DNA of 64,000 nt from contig JANJXT010000063.1 of NCBI GenBank assembly GCA_024708885.1, forward strand, positions 117,207 through 181,206, read 5' to 3'. The notes under the pieces are model-generated. The model had not been told where the DNA came from and did no database searches. It saw only the letters and a program-made list of their open reading frames with translations. Positions within the stretch are counted from its first letter, which is position 1. Each line of letters begins with the position of its first letter. Shown in pieces: positions 42,939-50,878 of this stretch. A program made the position numbers and the translations under genes. Origin of the DNA: Thiobacillus sp. (lineage in GTDB: Bacteria > Pseudomonadota > Gammaproteobacteria > Burkholderiales > Thiobacillaceae).

Positions 42939-43078
42939 CGGCAGGCCCTCTTCATATCCCTGGCCCAATCCAGTATCACCAGGCGTTCGGCCACCTGCGC
43001 GGTCGGCTGAACGTCCCGGACATTGCATTGCAGCGAAACCAACCCGTAGTCAGCTTTATCTTCTTGGCTCATAGCCAT
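42935..43078 (-). CDS. 47-residue ORF coupled to the AlbA_2 gene
   Basis: Reads MAMSQEDKADYGLVSLQC then NVRDVQPTAQVAERLVILDW and ARDMKRACR, ending in a TGA that overlaps the AlbA_2 ATG (ATGA). The overlap and coding-like composition suggest a real small protein or the surviving 3' end of a larger gene removed at the element boundary. No family is recognised. No strong ribosome-binding site precedes it. Confidence 0.45.
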   Translation of the reverse strand: MAMSQEDKADYGLVSLQCNVRDVQPTAQVAERLVILDWARDMKRACR

Positions 43079-43188
43079 AACAGCAGACACCAATGGATAT
43101 CCACGGACTCCACCTCACTTCGATGCAGAAGCTAGCAAACCGGCGCGAAGCCGCGCCGTTGCTTGGTTTGAAAAATTCCGACTTCCGT

Positions 43189-43211
43189 CATGGGAACAAA
43201 TATGGGAACAC
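43189..43211. repeat. GGGAACA(C) repeats, left end of element
   Basis: CATGGGAACA (43189-43198) and ATGGGAACAC (43202-43211), 13 bp apart. The same motif is present eight times before the integrase gene at 50879-51094. Confidence 0.75.
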
Positions 43212-43243
43212 AAATTGGAAGTCACCCCATTTTGCCCCAACTA

Positions 43244-43453
43244 TTAGCCGACGCGCCTCAATGCCTCGGCTTGCTCCCGCAGCAGCCGCGCCACCTCTCG
43301 CAACAGTTCGCGGGTTCCGCCCTTATACCCACGCATGGCGGATCGCCGCTTACCCTCTTCGGACTTCGGCCCGGTCGATTTCTCCCAGGGCTTCCATTGC
43401 CTGATTCGTTCGGCTTGCTTCGCCCGATGCTCGGGTGTCCGGTAGTAGCTCAT
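43244..43453 (-). CDS. Small element-encoded protein of unknown function
   Basis: A 69-residue basic protein, MSYYRTPEHRAKQAERIRQW then KPWEKSTGPKSEEGKRRSAM, ending in a helical RELLREVARLLREQAEALRRVG. GGGGGAG lies just before ATG 43453; an upstream ATG at 43489 is also in frame. The STGPKSxEGKxR segment is a motif I associate with small proteins on proteobacterial islands. It overlaps the next upstream gene by 104 bp in another frame. Role unknown. Confidence 0.65.
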   Translation of the reverse strand: MSYYRTPEHRAKQAERIRQWKPWEKSTGPKSEEGKRRSAMRGYKGGTRELLREVARLLREQAEALRRVG

Positions 43454-43970
43454 GGCTCCCCCCTGATAGTTGGGTTTGTTCGGTTTCAATTTCCCGCGCC
43501 CGCGTCGGTACCGCCGTGCCGTTGTTGATTTGTTGCGGCCCGGTTGTCACGTTCGCTTGCCGGGCATAGACAATCGGCGGATTCTTGATCGCCGACAGTG
43601 TTTCCAGCGTTGCGCGGCATTGCGATTGCGCCTTGAGCGCCAGACGAAAATAAGTTTCGTACTGCTTCAAGTATTCCTGATTGGCCGCCCGGCGCGCCAA
43701 GCTGTTGAACAGTTCGTTGAGCGTATGGGCTTGCGTAATCAGAATCGCCTCGGCGCGCTTCAGGTCGCCGCCGTTGACTGCCTCAACTTGAGCGGCCAAT
43801 TCCTCGGTGAAGTAAGCCAGATCAGTTTCCGATTCCTCGAAGCGTTGAATCGTTGCCGCCGCTTGAACGCTGGGCTGCATAAGCGCCCGCGCAATCTTCT
43901 GGCCTTTCGCTTTCTCCACCGTGCCGTGCGCTTTGGATACTGCCGTTTTCTTGCTCCTGGCTGCCATCAT
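43350..43970 (-). CDS. Element-encoded protein of unknown function (206 aa)
   Basis: A 206-residue helical protein: basic N-terminus (MMAARSKKTAVSKAHGTVEKAKGQKIARAL), a central helical region (LAAQVEAVNGGDLKRAEAILITQAHTLNELFNSLARRA) and a segment NPPIVYARQANVTTGPQQINNGT typical of island/prophage proteins I have seen without assigned function. Start overlaps the stop of the upstream 183-codon gene (ATGA); the end overlaps the next gene by 104 bp, so both frames are used or one C-terminus is dispensable. Confidence 0.75.
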   Translation of the reverse strand: MMAARSKKTAVSKAHGTVEKAKGQKIARALMQPSVQAAATIQRFEESETDLAYFTEELAAQVEAVNGGDLKRAEAILITQAHTLNELFNSLARRAANQEYLKQYETYFRLALKAQSQCRATLETLSAIKNPPIVYARQANVTTGPQQINNGTAVPTRAREIETEQTQLSGGSHELLPDTRASGEASRTNQAMEALGEIDRAEVRRG

Positions 43971-44518
43971 TCGCCCCCTTTCTGGATCAGTCCCGGCCAG
44001 CGTTCGCGGCCCGGCCTTGTGTCTGGATCACCCGCGCCGGGCGCATAGCCTTCGCACCGCCGGGGAATGTCGCGGACTGGCTCATAGTCCCGACTCGCCA
44101 CAATCTCGCCGCGCCATGCAGCAAGGCAGCGCCGCCCGGCCAGGTTTGCGCATTGGCGACAGGTGCGCCGGTCATCGGTGGATAGTTCAGGCTCGGGCCA
44201 TTCCACCTCATAGGCTGGCGCGGATCGCTCGGGGATTGGCTCGGCTGCAAGCGCATCGGGATAGCGCTCCAGAATCCCGGCATGGGCCGCATCCGGATGA
44301 CAGTAGACTTCCAGCGGTTCGCGGTCGGCGAAGTGCAACAGCCAGCCCCATGAAGAAACAGTGTCAGCCGTTTTTTCGTTTGTGGGGTTTGCTACTGCTA
44401 CTGTTGCTATTCTTGCTACTGTTGCCGCTTCCCCCTTGGGTTGAGTAGCAGGAGTAGCAGGAATAGCAGTAGCAAGGTTCCGGGTTTGCTTTTCCCGAAG
44501 TCTGGATAGCAGGCTCAT
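43967..44518 (-). CDS. Element-encoded Cys-containing protein of unknown function (183 aa)
   Basis: A 183-residue protein with a low-complexity Ala/Thr/Val N-terminus (LATAIPATPATQPKGEAATV) and a C-terminal cysteine cluster (RRTCRQCANLAGRRCLAAWRG, later RRCEGYAPG) that could bind zinc. It overlaps the primase/helicase stop by 4 bp, so it is the next cistron of that operon. No family is recognised with confidence. Confidence 0.72.
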   Translation of the reverse strand: MSLLSRLREKQTRNLATAIPATPATQPKGEAATVARIATVAVANPTNEKTADTVSSWGWLLHFADREPLEVYCHPDAAHAGILERYPDALAAEPIPERSAPAYEVEWPEPELSTDDRRTCRQCANLAGRRCLAAWRGEIVASRDYEPVRDIPRRCEGYAPGAGDPDTRPGRERWPGLIQKGGE

Positions 44519-47064
44519 AGCGTCACCCCCACCAGCGCCGGGTTAAGGCGAATCATCAGCCGCTTCCCCTCCTTTTCCAGTCGCAGACGGTCAAGCCCCT
44601 CAAGCTCCCGGATCGCCGCATCAAGCCGCGCACCATCGCGCAAGGGGCCATGCTGGCGGACGTGATTCTTGCCAACAAAATGCGCCCGCTCTTTCTGGCA
44701 ATGCTCGATCAGCCAGGTATCCAGCCGCGCCGCGTCAGCCAGTTCAGCAGGTAGCGCAAGCTCGCCGAAGAATCGCCGCGATTCGCCCAGGTGCCATGCC
44801 GTTATCAGGCTCGCCGACTCGAAGCATTCCAGCCCGATAGCACCGCCCACGCCGTGCTCGAATATCTGGAACAGCGCCGCCAGCCGTGCCGCGTTGTCGG
44901 CGGACTTGCTCGCCACGTCGCGCACGTCGTAATACTCGCCGCCGCTGACTAGTTCGCTCTCGATTGCATCATGGAAGGCTATCCATGCGGCCTTTGCTTC
45001 TGGTGCCAGTGACAGCAGGGCAGGCGTCAGCGCCCCCTCTTCGTCGATAGGTGCCGGGTTCGCCAGTATCGCCGCGATGCGTTGATGGAATGCGGCCAGG
45101 TGCGGCCAGTTCGGCGGGGCTTCGGTGAAGGGTCGATTGCCTTGCGTCGATTCCGGCCACGCCACCAGAAACCGGGCTAGAAACCCGGTGCCACGCGCCA
45201 GTCCGCCGGACTTGTCGAAGAAGCTCCGCAGCGTCATTTCCTGAATCTGCAAAGCCACGGTCAGCCGCGCCCCCTTCACCGTGAAGGATTCCGAAGTGCG
45301 CCGCCCGACGGAATGCAAGCCGCCATCCCATAGCACGTTCAACAGGCCAAGGTTCCGCATCACCGAATCGCCGCTCATGCCGTGCGCCCCGAAAACCACC
45401 CCGGCCTCGGCAGAAACCACGCCCGCCGACGGCCAATGCTTCGCAAGCCCCCATGCCAGGTTTTCCGGGGTTTCGTCGCCAAGCAAAAGCCTCGGCACTC
45501 TCGGCGGTTCCGGCTTGTCGCGTTGAAGCTCGGCAAGATCGGCCCGCAGCTTGTCGGTCGGCTTGCCCAATTTGCCCGCGTTTTTGATCGCCGACAGGAT
45601 GCCGTCGCGCTCGGCTTCCCATGCGGCGCTATCGGCCTGGTGTTGCTTGATCGCGGGTTTCATCGCCTCGGCTTGCTCTTCCTGATACTGGCGGATTGCT
45701 GACGTAAAGAATCCGTCGCAGGTAGATTTGCGCTCGCCACTGTCTGCGATAGTCAGCAGGAATAACCCGGTTGGCCCTTGCAGCCGTTCCGCCCGCTTCA
45801 CGTCGATATGCGCTTGTGTCGCCAGTGACAGCGCGGCCAGCGCCGACGATGCCACCATCGGCAAAGGCGCTTTGACGAAGCCCGCCACCTCTTCCACCGC
45901 CGCCCGGATGGTTTCGGGTAGCGCATCTATCGGATAAGGCTCGGGTTCCACCTTCGCGGTCAACGGTTGCGGCTCCGGCCAAACTAGCCCCGTCAGAATC
46001 GCCGCCGTTGCGTTTTCTCCATTGGGTTGATGCAAAGCCCCGTCCGGCTTGCTTGCGTTCGTTATGGCGCGCCCTACGGCTTCCGGCCCGCATAGCGCGT
46101 CCAAGTCGTTGAAGTCGGTCATGCCGGGGGGACGTTCCGGCCCAAAATCGGGAATTGCCAGCTTGCCGCCGACGGATCGCGCCGCCTCGACCGCATGGGG
46201 ATCGGGTGCGCCGGTTGCCTTCACCAGATCGGCGAGAATCACCAGCGCCGCCGACGGGTAGCGTTCGTGCATCGCCTTCGCCACCGCTGACAGGTTGCCC
46301 GCCGACAGCGCCGCGATTGCCGGGTGTCCCGTTGCTTTTTTCGCAGATAGCACGGTCGCCACGCCCTCAGCGATTAGCAGGGTGTCCAGGCCATCCGGTA
46401 GCGGTTGCGCCGCCCAATGCCCACCAGCCTTCGCGCCGCCATACACGGCAGACTTGCGGCCCGTTTCATCGATCAGTTCCAGCGTTGAAAGCCCGTCGCC
46501 GACTTTGACGGGTGCCACCAGCAAGCGCCCGGCCAAGTGTTCGCCGCTCGACTTCGACGCATAGCCAAGGATCGCAGCAGCCGCGCCCGCGTCAATCTCG
46601 CGCAGGGTCGCAACGGGCGAAACCCGCTTGCGTACCAGATAGGGATGATCGGCTTTTGCTTCGCCTGCCGCCTTCCATACAGCCGCCGATTTCTTCGCGG
46701 CCTGGGCACGTTCCGACGCTAGCCGGGCTTCCTCTTGCGCCGCACGTTCGGCATTGACGCGCCGCCGCTCCGCAACCTCTTCGGGTGTCGGCTTCTGGTG
46801 CATTCCATCATCGCGCCAGCCGTTCGCTTTGGCTTCATGGAACAGCGTCCCCGCAGTTACCTTGCCATTGGCGCGAATGCTCTTCCACACGTCCCGCGCA
46901 TCGTTGGAATCGTAGGTGTCGGCTTGCTGGCTCCATGTGTCCCACAGGTCAAAGCCGGAATCGCCGACTTCGGACTTGATCGCCATGCCAATGCGTAGCC
47001 AGGTATCGCGGTCATCTGGTGGGACAAAGCCCACGGCTTCGCGGATGCGGTCAAGATCAGACAT
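44515..47064 (-). CDS. Element primase/helicase (PriCT_2 - Toprim - DUF3987)
   Basis: An 849-residue replication protein. In order: PriCT_2-like domain (residues about 1-80, DDRDTWLRIGMAIKSEV.. FHEAKANGW), Toprim-type primase core (about 235-345; LDTLLIAEGVATVLSAKKATGHPAIAALSAGNL), and a DUF3987 P-loop region (about 385-830) with a Walker A-like ADSGERKST and following acidic segment (LLLGDETPENLAWGL). This layout is that of P4-alpha-like primase/helicases of satellites and integrative elements, initiating autonomous replication after excision. It overlaps neighbours on both sides (8 bp and 4 bp), so it lies in one operon. Confidence 0.88.
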   Translation of the reverse strand: MSDLDRIREAVGFVPPDDRDTWLRIGMAIKSEVGDSGFDLWDTWSQQADTYDSNDARDVWKSIRANGKVTAGTLFHEAKANGWRDDGMHQKPTPEEVAERRRVNAERAAQEEARLASERAQAAKKSAAVWKAAGEAKADHPYLVRKRVSPVATLREIDAGAAAAILGYASKSSGEHLAGRLLVAPVKVGDGLSTLELIDETGRKSAVYGGAKAGGHWAAQPLPDGLDTLLIAEGVATVLSAKKATGHPAIAALSAGNLSAVAKAMHERYPSAALVILADLVKATGAPDPHAVEAARSVGGKLAIPDFGPERPPGMTDFNDLDALCGPEAVGRAITNASKPDGALHQPNGENATAAILTGLVWPEPQPLTAKVEPEPYPIDALPETIRAAVEEVAGFVKAPLPMVASSALAALSLATQAHIDVKRAERLQGPTGLFLLTIADSGERKSTCDGFFTSAIRQYQEEQAEAMKPAIKQHQADSAAWEAERDGILSAIKNAGKLGKPTDKLRADLAELQRDKPEPPRVPRLLLGDETPENLAWGLAKHWPSAGVVSAEAGVVFGAHGMSGDSVMRNLGLLNVLWDGGLHSVGRRTSESFTVKGARLTVALQIQEMTLRSFFDKSGGLARGTGFLARFLVAWPESTQGNRPFTEAPPNWPHLAAFHQRIAAILANPAPIDEEGALTPALLSLAPEAKAAWIAFHDAIESELVSGGEYYDVRDVASKSADNAARLAALFQIFEHGVGGAIGLECFESASLITAWHLGESRRFFGELALPAELADAARLDTWLIEHCQKERAHFVGKNHVRQHGPLRDGARLDAAIRELEGLDRLRLEKEGKRLMIRLNPALVGVTL

Positions 47065-47275
47065 GACGGCCTCCCACTAGTTGAAGCATGGCAAGGCCAG
47101 CGCAGCAGATAAGCCGCCGGAAGTGTCGCCCCTGCCTTTCGTGCGACTGCCGGGCCTCTTCCAGCGAGTAGGTCAGCGCCCAAGCGGCCACGCTGATAGA
47201 ATGCAACCTGCCAAGTAGTTTTGAAGCCGCTTGCTGCCCCTGCCAGGGCAAGGCGGCTTTTTTGTTGGGGGTCAT
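47057..47275 (-). CDS. Small element protein (72 aa) upstream of primase
   Basis: MTPNKKAALPWQGQQAASKL followed by LGRLHSISVAAWALTYSLEE and a Cys-containing tail (FRRLICCAGLAMLQLVGGRHV). It overlaps the primase start by 8 bp. GGGGGCAGACACC precedes ATG 47275. It may be a small helical regulator or replication accessory; nothing more can be supported. Confidence 0.6.
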   Translation of the reverse strand: MTPNKKAALPWQGQQAASKLLGRLHSISVAAWALTYSLEEARQSHERQGRHFRRLICCAGLAMLQLVGGRHV

Positions 47276-47292
47276 GGTGTCTGCCCCCTTGC

Positions 47293-47529
47293 TCAAGCCT
47301 TGCGGCTCTTCTGGATTTGGGCAGTCAACCAACCCTCGATTTCTGCCTCGATCCAGCCAACGGCTTTCGCGCCGACGGATACCGGCTTCGGGAAGGTCGG
47401 GTCGTAGTCGCTGGGACGCTTCGGGTTATGCCTAAGCTTGGCGTAGATACTTGAACGGGAAAGCCCGGTGCGGGCTTCCACTTGCTTGCGCCGAAGGATC
47501 GTTAGGGCGGTTTGGATTTGTGCGGCCAT
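47293..47529 (-). CDS. alpA: AlpA-family regulator/excisionase
   Basis: A 78-residue MerR-like winged-helix protein: LRRKQVEARTGLSRSSIYAKLRHNPKRPSDYDPTFPKPVSVGAKAVGWIEAEIEGWLTAQI is the classic AlpA/Phage_AlpA signature. AlpA proteins activate excision and the primase operon of P4-like elements. ATG 47529 is chosen because GGAGAAGCG lies about 9 bp upstream. It is the first gene of the AlpA-small protein-primase operon, preceded by a 239-bp regulatory gap with palindromes. Confidence 0.9.
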   Translation of the reverse strand: MAAQIQTALTILRRKQVEARTGLSRSSIYAKLRHNPKRPSDYDPTFPKPVSVGAKAVGWIEAEIEGWLTAQIQKSRKA

Positions 47530-47566
47530 GTTTCGCTTCTCCATTAAGGTGAAGAGCACCGGTAAG

Positions 47567-47763
47567 TACCGGCATGGCCAAGCTATTTACGGCATACCTT
47601 GGACGGTACGCGCACCCTTCCTGGCAGGTTTGCCAGAACATGCGGGACGCAGCCATGCTCGTTACTCCGTAGCATTCGCCGGAACATACCGGCATGGCTT
47701 CGCACAATATGCAGCACGATTTTTTGAGGGCCGAATTCGGGAACCGAAAAACCGAATTCGGTT
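47567..47763. promoter_or_regulatory. Regulatory region upstream of alpA with paired palindromes
   Basis: Contains two copies of CCGAATTCGG (47731-47740, 47752-47761; 21-bp centre spacing; the second extends to AACCGAATTCGGTT) and two copies of TACCGGCATGGC (47567-47578, 47687-47698). Spacing by two helical turns suggests a cooperative repressor. The region lies between the stop of the 206-aa gene and alpA. Confidence 0.55.
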
Positions 47764-47768
47764 AATGG

Positions 47769-48389
47769 CTAGGATTGGCGTGGTTTTTTGGGCAACACGG
47801 AAGTTGCCGCTTCCTTCAACCACTTCCTCACAGTATCGTCGGTGATCGCAATTCCCAGGTTCTGAAGGTCGGCAACTATCTCCCCTGCACTGGGGCTGCG
47901 GGCTGCTCGCGGGTCATACCCATAACCCTTAATCGCCATGCCAATGACGAGTTTCAGTAGCGTGTTTCGCTCCGCCGTTCCCAGGGATTTGTCCTCGCCG
48001 CCCCCGACTTGCAGCCCTTCCGGTGCCACTGGATAGCCGCCCGCCGCATTGAGCCTAGGCTTTTCTTCTTGCCCTATCGTTCCCCCAGATTCAGGTATGA
48101 AAGGGAAGGTTTCTGGAAAGTTGGCCGCTGCCCAGTGAGTAGCGTCACTTCGAGGGTAATAGGTGCTTGTTCGGTATTGGTGAACGTTAAGCGGCTGGAG
48201 GGAATTCGTCTTCCGTGGCAGCTCGCCCATTTCAGCGGCCCGATGGATGAATTCGAGAACACGGTTACGTTCTTCGTTATCGGCCCGGCGATTATCCGGG
48301 ATCAACCCAAGACACAAGTCAGCCAGTTCGTATTCTGTCCATGCTGCCAGCTTGGAAAACCTGGACAGTTCTTTCTCTTGTTCTTCCAT
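47769..48389 (-). CDS. Element-encoded protein with C-terminal HTH-like segment (206 aa)
   Basis: A 206-residue protein. The N-terminal half (LSRFSKLAAWTEYELADLCLGLIPDNRRADNEERNRVLEFIHRAAEMGEL) resembles proteins on genomic islands; the C-terminal part (NTLLKLVIGMAIKGYGYDPRAARSPSAGEIVADLQNLGIAITDDTVRKWLKEA) is a helical segment I know from island proteins, probably DNA-binding (SDDTVRKWLKEA-like). It could be the regulator of the alpA promoter region. Unnamed in my knowledge. Confidence 0.72.
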   Translation of the reverse strand: MEEQEKELSRFSKLAAWTEYELADLCLGLIPDNRRADNEERNRVLEFIHRAAEMGELPRKTNSLQPLNVHQYRTSTYYPRSDATHWAAANFPETFPFIPESGGTIGQEEKPRLNAAGGYPVAPEGLQVGGGEDKSLGTAERNTLLKLVIGMAIKGYGYDPRAARSPSAGEIVADLQNLGIAITDDTVRKWLKEAATSVLPKKPRQS

Positions 48390-48497
48390 CGCCGCGCCCT
48401 TTCGCGTTCGCCCATGAATCAGGAGCCGCGCCAGCCGGGCAAGGGTTCCCGGTGTTCGCCCCGTCGGGCTAGGCGCGGCGTAACTGCCTATTTCCGT

Positions 48498-49127
48498 TTA
48501 GTCGCGCCTCTCTAGCAGATGCTCGATGTCTATCCGTTGGGATTCAATCAGGCAGTCGCGCATTTCACGGGAGCCGCTCTTATGCTTTGCCAAGCATTCT
48601 TTCTCCCTCTTGATGGCCTCGTCCTCTCTCTTCCAGCGCGCCACTTGCTCATATGAAGAAAGTTCGGACTCGACTCTCTTGCGGTGCTGTTCCTGAACCA
48701 TTGAATCCAGATACGCCTCGGCCGCCGGGCCGACCTCCGATTTGCCGGCCTCACCTATGTACGGCTTTCCGGCAATGGCCACCGCCGCTTCCTCGAACCT
48801 CGCGTCGCCAGATGCCGGCGCTTCCATGTACTCAAACGCCTCATCTATTGCGTCCGCCAGCAAGCCGGACTGAATTCCCCAGGCAAAACCCAGCATGGCA
48901 ACCATGCTGACGATGGCCACTTTGCTTCTGGTTTCGCCATTCAGCGCCCATCCTCGTGACCAGAGTAGAAAGAGAAGCACAGACAGCGGAATTGCGGCTT
49001 CTTCCGAAAAATATGCGTTCGTCAGATAGAAGGCGCTGACAATGACCCCGGCGTCAATCAGTATGCTGGGCCGAATCGATTTGAATATGGGCATGATGGA
49101 GGCTGATATACGTTTTGGAATCGTCAT
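48498..49127 (-). CDS. Two-helix membrane protein with charged C-terminal coiled coil (element cargo candidate)
   Basis: A 209-residue protein with transmembrane segments (ILIDAGVIVSAFYLTNAYF; AAIPLSVLLFLLWSRGW; VAIVSMVAMLGFAWGIQSGLLA), then a long charged region (EQHRKRVESELSSYEQVARWKREDEAIKREKECLAKHKSGSREM) likely to form a coiled coil. Position between the integrase and the regulatory genes is where satellites often carry cargo such as defence genes. No family is recognised. The start could also be TTG 49142; ATG 49127 is used. Confidence 0.6.
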   Translation of the reverse strand: MTIPKRISASIMPIFKSIRPSILIDAGVIVSAFYLTNAYFSEEAAIPLSVLLFLLWSRGWALNGETRSKVAIVSMVAMLGFAWGIQSGLLADAIDEAFEYMEAPASGDARFEEAAVAIAGKPYIGEAGKSEVGPAAEAYLDSMVQEQHRKRVESELSSYEQVARWKREDEAIKREKECLAKHKSGSREMRDCLIESQRIDIEHLLERRD

Positions 49128-49140
49128 GCTGCCGAATGGC

Positions 49141-49207
49141 AAGCCTTCCCGAAAGGCCCGATGATGGGCTTGCCGCGCCCATCCTGAATCTGGCTGTCCA
49201 CGAAATC
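49141..49207. repeat. Duplicated 3' end of the integrase gene
   Basis: Matches 49548-49614 at 64 of 67 positions, same orientation. On the minus strand it would encode DFVDSQIQDGRGKPIIGPFG-type sequence, i.e. the last 20-odd residues of the integrase, without any upstream integrase coding region. Confidence 0.9.
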
Positions 49208-49227
49208 GGTAGCGGAACCGAGTGCGC

Positions 49228-49413
49228 CTAGCTTGAAGTGCTCTGGGCCAAGCGGTAGCGAAGTGCCACGGTAGATGGTTCAGGGTTTTCCGCCTGTTCC
49301 TCGAATGCCAGTTGCGTCAGCCCACCTTGCTCGGGCGTCCCCGCCTGCAACAGTTCCGTGTACGACTTCGCCGGCTGCGGCAGCGGTTCCAATAGTTTGG
49401 TCAGGTCGTCCAT
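49228..49413 (-). CDS. Small acidic protein downstream of integrase (61 aa)
   Basis: MDDLTKLLEPLPQPAKSYTE continuing LLQAGTPEQGGLTQLAFEEQ and ending YRLAQSTSS. GGAGTGATT directly precedes ATG 49413, which supports translation. No family recognised; it lies between the integrase and its duplicated 3' end. Confidence 0.55.
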   Translation of the reverse strand: MDDLTKLLEPLPQPAKSYTELLQAGTPEQGGLTQLAFEEQAENPEPSTVALRYRLAQSTSS

Positions 49414-49530
49414 AATCACTCCTATCGGCATTGTAGTTAGCCCTTTCAACTAGCGCAGCCTGACAGCCACAGAATGGGATAGGCCAAGGGCACGCGAACC
49501 AACCCCCAGCATCTATCGCACAGAATCGAT

Positions 49531-50859
49531 CTATGCAGCAGATTGGTAAGCCTTCCCGAAAGGCCCGATGATGATCTTGCCGCGCCCATCCTGAATCTGG
49601 CTGTCCACGAAGTCCGCCCACCATTGCAGCATTTCGCGCCGCTGGTCGGCATATTGCGCCCGGTTGTAGACGCCCCGGATGCCCTTCGTTTCATGGGCCA
49701 GCGCCTTTTCGATCCAATCAGAATTGAACCCGGCTTCGTGCAGGTGCGTTGAAGCCGTGCGCCGGAAGTCATGGATCACGAAGTCGCGCACGTCGGCATC
49801 CAGCGCCCGCACCACGGTATTCAGGGCGTTATGTGCAATGGGTTTTTTCAGGCTGCCACGGCTCGGGAACACCCATTCGGAACCGCTCGCCAGTCCCTTC
49901 AATTCCTCGAACATCGCCACCGCTTGCCGGGACAGCGAAACAAGGTGCGGCTTGTCCTTCTTCATGCGCTCGCCGGGGATCGCCCATTCGGCTTTTTCAA
50001 GGTCAAGCTCTTCCCACTTCGCTTCGGTGAGTTCCGATTTCCGCACCATGCACAGAATCAGCAGGTGCAGCGCCAGCTTGTGCGCTCGCTTCATGCTGGA
50101 TTGATAGATCGCCCGCAACAGCCGCCCGATTTCATCCGGGGACAAGGCCACATCGCGGCTCTTGGCCTGGGCGATGAATTTCGCCTCGATAGCCGCCGCC
50201 GGGTTGAAGGTCGTTTTCTCCCGCGCAATGGCGTAGGCAAACAGCCGTTTCAGCACGTTGCGGGTTTGCAGGGCCATTTGATCGGCCCCACGCGCCTTGA
50301 TGCGGTCGGTAATCGCCAGAATGTCGGTCACGGTCACGTCAGCGATTTGCTTCGCGCCGATGGCCGGGATCACATCCTTTTCCAAGACGCGCTTGACATT
50401 GCGGGGGTTGCTGTTTGCGGGTTCCGTGACTTCCGCATACCAGCGCCAGGCGAAGGCTTCCACCGTATCGGCGGCCTTCTGTTCCTCTTCCTTGGCCTTG
50501 GCTTTCTCGGCAGTCTTCAGGCACCAGTTGCGAATGAAGGCTTGCGCCAATTCCTTGACAGCGGGGGCGGTATCGCCGGGGATCGGATCGCCACGCTTCA
50601 AGGCCATCGGGGATAAACCACGCCCGGCCAGTGCCTTGCAATCGTCCCGCCATGTCCGGGCTTCGGCCAGTGAATAGGCCGGGTAGTCGCCAAGCGAGAT
50701 TTTTTCCTGCTTGCTCCCGCGCCCGCCTACCCGGTAGCGAAGCCGCCACACCTTCGCCCCGCCCGGCATGACCTCGATATGCAGCCCGCCTTCGTCGGTT
50801 TCAGCGTAGGGCTTTTCCCCCGGCTTGAGATTCCGCAGCTTCGTATCAGACAGCGCCAT
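49531..50859 (-). CDS. Tyrosine-type site-specific integrase (P4-like, DUF4102)
   Basis: A 442-residue integrase with an N-terminal DUF4102 arm-binding domain (MALSDTKLRNLKPGEKPYAETDEGGLHIEV.. SLGDYPAYSLAEARTWRDDCKALA), a core-binding domain and a C-terminal catalytic domain with R (RKSELTEAKWEELDL), HxxR (HDFRRTASTHLHEAGF), H (ALAHETKG) and the tyrosine in GVYNRAQYADQRREML. ATG 50859 has GGGG in range and begins the usual integrase start. It reads inward from the right end of the element; GGGAACAC-type repeats precede it. Confidence 0.95.
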   Translation of the reverse strand: MALSDTKLRNLKPGEKPYAETDEGGLHIEVMPGGAKVWRLRYRVGGRGSKQEKISLGDYPAYSLAEARTWRDDCKALAGRGLSPMALKRGDPIPGDTAPAVKELAQAFIRNWCLKTAEKAKAKEEEQKAADTVEAFAWRWYAEVTEPANSNPRNVKRVLEKDVIPAIGAKQIADVTVTDILAITDRIKARGADQMALQTRNVLKRLFAYAIAREKTTFNPAAAIEAKFIAQAKSRDVALSPDEIGRLLRAIYQSSMKRAHKLALHLLILCMVRKSELTEAKWEELDLEKAEWAIPGERMKKDKPHLVSLSRQAVAMFEELKGLASGSEWVFPSRGSLKKPIAHNALNTVVRALDADVRDFVIHDFRRTASTHLHEAGFNSDWIEKALAHETKGIRGVYNRAQYADQRREMLQWWADFVDSQIQDGRGKIIIGPFGKAYQSAA

Positions 50860-50878
50860 GGTGCTACCCCTCGCTCCC

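Noticed and set aside
43000..43250. tRNA gene as integration target
   Set aside because: No cloverleaf-like sequence could be recognised at either element end; the 18-bp hairpin at about 43140-43157 (CGGCGCG AAGC CGCGCCG) is too short for a tRNA.
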